Assembly: GCA_039818985.1 (NCBI GenBank)
Contig: JBCBSU010000001.1
Span: 832,367-896,366 of the forward strand
Length of the DNA: 64,000 nt
Direction: 5' to 3'
Origin: Pseudomonadota bacterium
GTDB lineage: Bacteria > Pseudomonadota > Alphaproteobacteria > Sphingomonadales > Sphingomonadaceae
The notes under the pieces: generated by a model
What the model was told of the DNA's origin: nothing
The model's database searches: none
Seen by the model: the letters and a program-made list of their open reading frames with translations, nothing else
Made by a program: the position numbers and the translations under genes
Shown: positions 37,377-43,178 of the stretch, in pieces
Position numbering within the stretch: the first letter of the stretch is position 1
Layout of the letters: every line of letters starts with the position of its first letter

Positions 37377-38287
37377 TATTGCACCCTTTCTATGGCAAAA
37401 CCTTCGGCCACCAGCATCGCCTGTACGCTGTCCTGTCCGGCAAGATGCGCGGCGCCGACGGCAACAAAGGGGCGTTTGCCGTCATCGACGAGACCGCTGA
37501 TCTCGGCAATCCAGGCGCGGTTGCGCTGGACCAGCAGCGCATTGCGCACCGGTTCGGTGGCCAGCAGTCCCGATTTCGTCGTTTCAGCCAGTGATGCCAC
37601 ATCACCGTTGAGCCAGTTGGTCAGAAGGGTGCGATAGCTGTTGCGTGCCGTTGCCGCATCGGCGATCACCGCCTCGAGCATTTTCAGCTGCTGTGCTTCG
37701 GTCAACCGATCGAAATAACCGAATTGCTCGGCGGCGCTTTCCAGGGCGATGATAGGCATGTTGCGCTTATAGGCATATTGCGACAGCACTGCCTCGACAC
37801 CATAGGTCCGGCTGACGCCGAGGCCACTGGTGGCTATGCCTGCCAGTGACAGCGCCGCGGCCCAGCTTTCGCGGCCGGTAAAGGCATTGTCGGGCAGGCT
37901 GGCGGTTTCGGCCAGTGCTGCATATTCATCCTGCCACTGGTCATCAATGCGCTGACTGACAGGGGGAATGCCGGGGGTGGCGCCCATTGCCCTGAAGGTG
38001 TCCGGCACCGGCTGGGGCTCCTGAGACGGATCGATTTCCAGCGCCAGGGTCTTACTGGCGTCGAGCGCTGCGATGATGGCATCATCATACCAGTGCAAAC
38101 GGTCCGGCAGGGCGTGGACGGCACCAAAAAGATAGCCGCTCTGGCCATCGCGGCTGATCCGCCACAGCGCTGGGCGGTGCTCGCTTGGCATATCGGTCCA
38201 GTCGCGGGTGACCGAACTCTCGCGCTCACATGCAGCGAGCAACGGCCCAAGCAAGGCGAGGCAAAGGGCGGTAACAAGAACGCGCAT
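37376..38287 (-). CDS. TraB/GumN family lipoprotein 1
   Basis: A 303-residue protein with a lipobox signal (ALLGPLLAAC). The family landmarks are present: WRISRDGQSGYLFGAVHALP with the GxxH motif, the acidic LEIDPSQE, and near the end VAVGAAHLAGQDSVQ. TraB/GumN/PrgY/TIKI proteins are proposed metal-dependent peptidases that use the GxxH His and conserved Glu residues; the activity is shown for animal TIKI and is inferred here. It is coupled to the thioesterase gene. Two paralogues follow on the same strand (38367 and 40487), all predicted outside the cytoplasm. Confidence 0.85.
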   Translation of the reverse strand: MRVLVTALCLALLGPLLAACERESSVTRDWTDMPSEHRPALWRISRDGQSGYLFGAVHALPDRLHWYDDAIIAALDASKTLALEIDPSQEPQPVPDTFRAMGATPGIPPVSQRIDDQWQDEYAALAETASLPDNAFTGRESWAAALSLAGIATSGLGVSRTYGVEAVLSQYAYKRNMPIIALESAAEQFGYFDRLTEAQQLKMLEAVIADAATARNSYRTLLTNWLNGDVASLAETTKSGLLATEPVRNALLVQRNRAWIAEISGLVDDGKRPFVAVGAAHLAGQDSVQAMLVAEGFAIERVQ

Positions 38288-38366
38288 GGCGACGCCTTAG
38301 CCGAGCGTTGTGCCTATGGGAATGCTGCACTGCCCCGATGGTGGCCTGCCGGGTGCTGCGCGGTCA

Positions 38367-39308
38367 TCAATATTCGACACGCCGTGTCGTGATATTCAGC
38401 CGGGCAAGCTGTTGCTGTACGCTTTTGTCGCCGGCGAGATGGCCGGCTCCCACCGCAATGAACACCGTTCCGGGCGTATCGAGCCGGGTCTTGATCCAGC
38501 CGGCCCAGTCGATGTTGCGGTTGGTGAGCATTGTGTCATAGAGCAGCGGATCGGCGAATCCGGCATGCATGATCGCAGCCAGCGCATCAATATCAGCATC
38601 GCCCCAGCTGGTGATCATGGCATCGCTCTGCTCGGCGACACTGTCAACGCCGGCGGCGGTGCTGATCAGATAGTTGATCTGGGTTTTCTCGGGCAGGTTA
38701 TCGAGAAAGCCGATTTGCTGTTCGGCGCTTTCCAGTTCGACCAGCGTCTTTCCATCGGCCTTGGCCTGGGTGATCAGCACCTTTTCGACGCCGCTATTGA
38801 GGTCATAGCCTGCCTGAACCAGTGGCAGCACGCCAAGATTGATTGCAGCGAACCAGGGTTCCATCCTGTCAAATGCTGCGACCGGCATGCCAATGGCGGT
38901 CATGGCACGGTCAAAGGTGGCTTTTTCTGTCTCGTCCAGCTTGCCGCGCAGCGGATTGTTGAAGTCGATGGCCCTGCTGGTGATAATTTCCTGCATCTTG
39001 GCAGGGTCAGGCTCGATCATTTCGAGCACAAGTTCATCCGAGGCATCAAATGCATCGCGTACTGCCTCGTCGAACCAGCTCAGTTTCGGCCTCAGCAGGT
39101 GCAGCGTACCGAAAAGGTAAATGGTGGTGTCTTCATCCTGTACTATCCACAGAGCCGGATCGACATCGGTCATATCCGTGGCTTCCGGTGTGGCTTGGGC
39201 TGACTCCTGCTCGGCAAGTGCAGGAGCGGGGGTGGCAAATGCGGCGCCGATACTGGTCATAACCAGGCCAAGTGTCGGGATGGAGCGGGTAAAAAAGCTG
39301 ATGTTCAC
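38367..39308 (-). CDS. TraB/GumN family secreted protein 2
   Basis: I chose the GTG at 39308 because AAGGAA lies 6 bases upstream; an alternative TTG lies at 39323. The product has 313 residues with a cleavable signal peptide ending near ALAEQ. Landmarks are LWIVQDEDTTIYLFGTLHLLRP (GxxH), LVLEMIEPD, VELESAEQQIGFLDNL and the C-terminal IAVGAGHLAGDKSVQ. It is a close paralogue in design of the genes on either side, but soluble and periplasmic rather than lipidated. A putative metallopeptidase; substrate unknown. Confidence 0.85.
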   Translation of the reverse strand: MNISFFTRSIPTLGLVMTSIGAAFATPAPALAEQESAQATPEATDMTDVDPALWIVQDEDTTIYLFGTLHLLRPKLSWFDEAVRDAFDASDELVLEMIEPDPAKMQEIITSRAIDFNNPLRGKLDETEKATFDRAMTAIGMPVAAFDRMEPWFAAINLGVLPLVQAGYDLNSGVEKVLITQAKADGKTLVELESAEQQIGFLDNLPEKTQINYLISTAAGVDSVAEQSDAMITSWGDADIDALAAIMHAGFADPLLYDTMLTNRNIDWAGWIKTRLDTPGTVFIAVGAGHLAGDKSVQQQLARLNITTRRVEY

Positions 39309-39439
39309 GCGAATTTCCTTCAATGGGTGGGGAATGGGGATAAAATCTTGCCATTGCCTTAAACTGGGCTGCGTTAAATCCGGTGAGGCACCCTATGGAA
39401 GGGAAAGGATGAACCGGACATGGGCGGTGGTGTCATAGA

Positions 39440-39643
39440 TTATCCGGGTTGAACGCCGTCATCGAAAATTTCTTCTATTGCCTGGCCAAACAGCCGCGCA
39501 ATGCGAAAAGCGAGTGGTAGTGACGGATCATATTTGCCGGTCTCGATAGCGTTGACCGCCTGTCGAGAGACATCGAGATGCTGGGCCAGCTCTGCCTGAC
39601 TCCAGTTGCGCTCGGCGCGCAAGACCTTGAGCCGGTTCTTCAT
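39440..39643 (-). CDS. Small XRE-family transcriptional regulator
   Basis: A 67-residue protein that is nothing but a helix-turn-helix domain (MKNRLKVLRAERNWSQAELA, QLDVSRQAVNAIETGKYDPSL in essence, with SRQAVNAIE as recognition helix). It resembles the small regulators paired with membrane proteins in many genomes. It starts 2 bases after the stop of the membrane-protein gene, so it is the third gene of that operon. The inverted and direct TGACA/CATGACT motifs at 40311-40377 near the operon promoter are the likely target for autoregulation. Confidence 0.9.
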   Translation of the reverse strand: MKNRLKVLRAERNWSQAELAQHLDVSRQAVNAIETGKYDPSLPLAFRIARLFGQAIEEIFDDGVQPG

Positions 39644-39645
39644 CG

Positions 39646-40095
39646 CTACAGGCCTTTCACGCGCAGGGTGAACCAGGCCGATGAGAAACCGATCATCAGC
39701 AGTGCGATGATATCATTCCCCATGGGTACCGGTATGCCCGGCCCGAATTTCGCCAGCAACATCCAAGCAGCATGGCTGAACAATATAGTGGGCAAAGTCG
39801 CCAGCGCCGCCGTCGCCATAAGCTGAAAGGCATAATCCTCGCTGCAGCGCCGGTCGATGCCGGTGCCGATGGAGAAAATAACCGCGAAAATGGCAATCAC
39901 CGGGATCAGTATCGCAGCGGCGATGACAGGTTGCACGGCTTCGGCATTGGCAGCTATCCGCTCCACATCGGGGGTATCGCCCAGATCGGAGATCAGGCTG
40001 ACTATACCGATCACCATCAGCAACACGAACATCACATTGAGGTTGCGGAAGGTATATTTGCTGTTCCAGAAGCCGTTTCGGCCTTGTGTAGACAT
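39646..40095 (-). CDS. Four-helix membrane protein of the XRE operon
   Basis: The ATG at 40095 is preferred over 40101 because the AGGGG site then has 8-base spacing. The product has 149 residues and four hydrophobic helices (about 20-38, 55-80, 92-113 and 120-140). The short loop DRRCSEDYAFQL lies between helices two and three. Family not recognised with certainty; the pairing of a small membrane protein with a single-domain XRE regulator recalls DUF2178-like modules. It is second in an operon with the 53-residue protein upstream and the regulator downstream. Confidence 0.7.
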   Translation of the reverse strand: MSTQGRNGFWNSKYTFRNLNVMFVLLMVIGIVSLISDLGDTPDVERIAANAEAVQPVIAAAILIPVIAIFAVIFSIGTGIDRRCSEDYAFQLMATAALATLPTILFSHAAWMLLAKFGPGIPVPMGNDIIALLMIGFSSAWFTLRVKGL

Positions 40096-40124
40096 TATCA
40101 TTTCCCCTGTAGCGTGGTTATGGT

Positions 40125-40286
40125 TCAGGCGACCATGGTGGCAAAGAGCTGGAGCGTTTCCAGCCCGCGGTCATACCAGCCGATCAGACCTTCATTAGCC
40201 TTCTTCATCAGCGCCAGACCGATAATTGCTCCGGCACCGAGCCACACGGTGTTGCGATTGGACGGCGACAGTTTACAGCATTGCAT
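40125..40286 (-). CDS. Small protein (53 residues) heading the XRE operon
   Basis: The open frame starts at an ATG (complement at 40284-40286) preceded by GGGAGA and ends TGA at 40125. The translation begins MQCCKLSPSNRNTVWLGAG, has one hydrophobic segment (TVWLGAGAIIGLALMKK), and then NEGLIGWYDRGLETLQLFATMVA. It is 29 bases upstream of the membrane-protein gene and shares its promoter. The CC pair near the N-terminus and one membrane-spanning segment suggest a small membrane peptide. Family unknown. Confidence 0.6.
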   Translation of the reverse strand: MQCCKLSPSNRNTVWLGAGAIIGLALMKKANEGLIGWYDRGLETLQLFATMVA

Positions 40287-40310
40287 GGTGTTTCTCCCAG
40301 TCATCAGTCC

Positions 40311-40377
40311 CTGACACGATGTCAGGTTTCCATGACTATATGCCGATGATTCTGATCGATGTCAAGTAAGCATGACT
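40311..40377 (-). promoter_or_regulatory. Promoter and probable operator of the XRE operon
   Basis: On the minus strand a TTGACA box (40360-40365) and a TATAGT box (40335-40340) are 19 bases apart. Just downstream lies the dyad ctgaca-cga-tgtcag (40311-40325). The heptamer catgact occurs twice in direct orientation at 40331-40337 and 40371-40377, overlapping the promoter. Repeated TGACA-type half-sites around a promoter of an operon ending in an XRE gene suggest autoregulation. Confidence 0.5.
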
Positions 40378-40486
40378 TTTGGTAATGGAGAGATGTCTTT
40401 ATGGCATGGGTAGATGTCATAAAGTGATGATTTGTAGACATTTTGGGGGATGCGCAAACGTCTGCGCGTTGCCGTGCGATGCGGGC

Positions 40487-41629
40487 CTAGCGGATGCGCT
40501 CGGTTTCCAGACCGCGCTTGCGCAACATCACCTGCACCGAATCGGGGCCGGCAAGATGGCCCGCACCGACTGCGACCAGAACTGTCCCTGGTGCATCGAG
40601 CCGGTCGTCGAGCCATTCAGCCCAGGCACGATTGCGATCAACCAGCAGCACATCGTAAAAGGCGTCACCCAGTTCCTCGCGCGACAGCCCCGATGCCATG
40701 GCGCTGGTCTTGCCCTGAGCCCAGCCATGATCGTCTGCGAAATAGGCAATCGGGTCGGCCAGCGACGGATTGGTCTCAGGCGTTCCGAATAACGGGCCTT
40801 TGCCGTCCCATTTGCTCAGCGCGGTATTGAGTTCGGCGATCATGGCAGTTTCGTCGATGGCGCTCATCGCCGCCATCACCGCATTGCCGTCCTCGATCGC
40901 GCTGATCGGCTTGTTGCTGCTCTTGAAGATTTTGCCGAGAACTGTCTCAACGCCATATTCATCGACCGAGCCAAAATCGGCGGCACCATCGTAAAAGCTG
41001 AAAAAGCCGAGCAACCAGACCGGCATGATGTCGATAAAGTCTTTCGGCATGCCGATCTGCTCTGCCAGCATTTCCAGCTTGGGTCTGTTTTCGGCGTCGA
41101 CAAGGCTGCTCAGCGGGCCGCGCTCGGCAGTGGCGTTGAAGATGGTACCGATCATTTCCATCATCATTGCGTCGAGATCGTCCTCATCCTCGCTGGTCTC
41201 CATTACCAGTTCATCAGCTTCCTCGATAATCGCGTCGAGTTTGCTGGAGCGCCATTTGAAACCCTCTGGCAGGATATGGATGGTGCCGAACAGATAGATG
41301 GTGGTGTCGTCATCGGAGAGGCGCCAGATTGCGGGATTGGGTTCATAATCCTGACGCAGCGCCAGTGCCAACCGTGCCTTGTCGGCAAATGCTGTCCGCG
41401 AAGCGCTGCTGTCGCCATCACCCGGGCTGTCAACGGAAGTGTCGCCTTGACCCTTGAGCGTAAATTCGCTGCCCTGCTGCGTCTGGTCGGGGCCGTTTTT
41501 CACCTGTGCCTGAACAAGCGGCGTCTGGAACAGTGCTACAGCCAGCGTCATGGCCGCGATTTTGGTGATCAGACGATGAATGGCCGGCATAGGCGGGGCG
41601 TTCCCATTGTGATTGATGATCTCTGTCAT
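40487..41629 (-). CDS. TraB/GumN family secreted protein 3
   Basis: A 380-residue protein, the longest of the three TraB/GumN paralogues. Translation may begin at the ATG at 41629, or 13 codons later at MPAIHRLITKIAAMTLAVAL, which gives a cleaner signal peptide. An extra Gln/Ser/Asp-rich segment of about 50 residues precedes the family domain: IWRLSDDDTTIYLFGTIHILP with the GxxH motif, LVMETSEDEDDLDAMMMEM (acidic), and the C-terminal VAVGAGHLAGPDSVQVMLRKRG. It is predicted periplasmic. It is divergent from glyQ. Confidence 0.85.
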   Translation of the reverse strand: MTEIINHNGNAPPMPAIHRLITKIAAMTLAVALFQTPLVQAQVKNGPDQTQQGSEFTLKGQGDTSVDSPGDGDSSASRTAFADKARLALALRQDYEPNPAIWRLSDDDTTIYLFGTIHILPEGFKWRSSKLDAIIEEADELVMETSEDEDDLDAMMMEMIGTIFNATAERGPLSSLVDAENRPKLEMLAEQIGMPKDFIDIMPVWLLGFFSFYDGAADFGSVDEYGVETVLGKIFKSSNKPISAIEDGNAVMAAMSAIDETAMIAELNTALSKWDGKGPLFGTPETNPSLADPIAYFADDHGWAQGKTSAMASGLSREELGDAFYDVLLVDRNRAWAEWLDDRLDAPGTVLVAVGAGHLAGPDSVQVMLRKRGLETERIR

Positions 41630-41784
41630 ACACCAGAAACAGCGCCAGAAGCGTATCCGTCAAGTAATTTTCCCAAAAACCGGGTGAATCGCCACGGTGC
41701 GCGTCTTGACCCGATGCACGCCATCCGCCAAAGCGCGGCTTCACATTTTGTGACTTTATCGTCAGCAAGCCGAAGGATAAACCG

Positions 41785-42699
41785 GTGGCCGACCCTACGC
41801 CGCTCAGCTTTCAGGAAATCATTCTCACCCTGCACGCCTTTTGGGCCAGGCAGGGCTGCGTCATCCTGCAGCCCTATGACATGGAGATGGGGGCGGGTAC
41901 CTTTCACCCGGCGACGACTTTGCGCGCGCTGGGGCCTGAGCCCTGGAATGCCGCCTTTGTGCAACCCTGTCGCCGCCCGACCGATGGCCGCTATGGCGAG
42001 AACCCCAATCGCTTGCAGCATTACTATCAATATCAGGTGATATTGAAGCCATCGCCAAGCGATATCCAGCAGCTTTATCTCGATAGCCTTACCGCCATCG
42101 GTATTGATCCGCTGCTGCATGATATCCGCTTTGTCGAGGATGACTGGGAAAGCCCCACACTCGGCGCTTGGGGACTGGGCTGGGAAGTCTGGTGCGACGG
42201 CATGGAGGTGACGCAATTCACCTATTTCCAGCAAATGGGCGGCTATGACTGCAAGCCGGTGGCGGGCGAGCTCACATACGGCCTCGAACGGCTGGCGATG
42301 TATATTCAGGGGGTCGACAGCGTCTATGACCTGACCTTCAACGACGCCACCGCCGAGCATAAGCCCACCAGCTATGGCGATGTCTTCCTCGAAAACGAAC
42401 GCCAGATGAGCACTTGGAATTTCGAAGTGGCGGAGACAGAGGCGCTGTTTGATCTGTTCAAAAAAGCCACGGCGGAATGCGAAAATTGCTTGGAGAAACA
42501 GCTGCCACTTCCGGCCTATGAGCAAGCGATCAAAGCCAGCCATATCTTCAACCTGTTGCAGGCTCGGGGCGTGATCTCGGTCGCCGAACGCCAGGCCTAT
42601 ATGGGCCGCGTCCGCGATCTCGCACGGGGCTCATGCGAGGCGCATATGGCCAAGGAGAAGGACCGCTGGGCCGAGCAATATCCGGGGTGGTCGGTGTGA
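41785..42699 (+). CDS. glyQ: Glycyl-tRNA synthetase alpha subunit
   Basis: A 304-residue class II aminoacyl-tRNA synthetase subunit starting at GTG ([38 protein letters not shown]). Class II motifs 2 and 3 are visible around [20 protein letters not shown] and [14 protein letters not shown]. It carries the glycine/ATP active site of the alpha2beta2 enzyme; the beta subunit is glyS at 43178. Normally glyS follows directly; here a DUF559 gene is interposed, with its ATG overlapping the glyQ stop (TGATG). Confidence 0.97.
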   Translation: MADPTPLSFQEIILTLHAFWARQGCVILQPYDMEMGAGTFHPATTLRALGPEPWNAAFVQPCRRPTDGRYGENPNRLQHYYQYQVILKPSPSDIQQLYLDSLTAIGIDPLLHDIRFVEDDWESPTLGAWGLGWEVWCDGMEVTQFTYFQQMGGYDCKPVAGELTYGLERLAMYIQGVDSVYDLTFNDATAEHKPTSYGDVFLENERQMSTWNFEVAETEALFDLFKKATAECENCLEKQLPLPAYEQAIKASHIFNLLQARGVISVAERQAYMGRVRDLARGSCEAHMAKEKDRWAEQYPGWSV

Positions 42700-43178
42700 T
42701 GGTTGCCCAGCAAAATCCTCCCCGGGACGGGGAGGGGGACCGCGCGAAGCGTGGTGGAGGGAGCGCTGCGTCTTTACGCAAGCCCACCGTTTACAAAGCT
42801 CGTCGCCTGCGAAAAGAAATGACTCTGCCCGAAATTAAGCTCTGGCAAGCATTGCGTGGCAAGAAACTTGGCGTGAAATTTCGTCGGCAATACCCCATTG
42901 GTCCCTATGTCGCGGATTTTTTCTGCAACGAGAAGAAACTGGTTATCGAGGTGGATGGGCAAGTGCATGGCATGGGCGAAAAGCCTGAAAGCGATGCGGC
43001 CAGAGATAACTATATGAAAGAACAGGGCTATACTGTTTTGCGCTTCGCTGCGGAGACCATTCTTTCTGATTTCGAGGCGGTGATTATCGCTATTGCTGCG
43101 CAAGTGGATGGCCCCCTCCACCAGCCTTCGCCAAGGCTACGGCCGGTCCCCCTCCCCGCAAGCGGGGAGGATATATAA
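42699..43178 (+). CDS. DUF559 (Vsr-like nuclease fold) protein in a palindrome-bounded cassette
   Basis: The 159-residue frame starts at an ATG overlapping the glyQ stop and ends in a TAA overlapping the glyS ATG. Residues ~1-25 are encoded by the left palindrome (PPRDGEGDRAKRGGG). The DUF559 domain (about 28-130) has MTLPEIKLWQALRGKKLGVKFRRQYPIGPYVADFFCNEKKLVIEVDG (landmarks: TLPEIKLW, FRRQYPIGPYVADF, LVIEVDGQVH) and VLRFAAETIL. The E...D...ExD pattern fits a PD-(D/E)XK/Vsr-like endonuclease. The last ~25 residues come from the right palindrome, which also provides the GGGGAGG ribosome-binding site of glyS. Probably a mobile-element nuclease; activity is inferred. Confidence 0.85.
   Translation: MVAQQNPPRDGEGDRAKRGGGSAASLRKPTVYKARRLRKEMTLPEIKLWQALRGKKLGVKFRRQYPIGPYVADFFCNEKKLVIEVDGQVHGMGEKPESDAARDNYMKEQGYTVLRFAAETILSDFEAVIIAIAAQVDGPLHQPSPRLRPVPLPASGEDI
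42717..43170 (+). mobile_element. Palindrome-bounded DUF559 cassette between glyQ and glyS
   Basis: The left end is a palindrome with 7-base arms (cctcccc at 42717-42723 and ggggagg at 42729-42735) followed by a ccgcgc/gcgtgg hairpin. The right end is cctccccgc-aa-gcggggagg (43151-43170), preceded by further inverted segments from 43111. Both ends recur in the 139-bp insertion in glyS (44471-44609). The cassette carries the DUF559 frame across both ends. Mobility is inference; no target-site duplication could be settled by eye. Confidence 0.6.
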
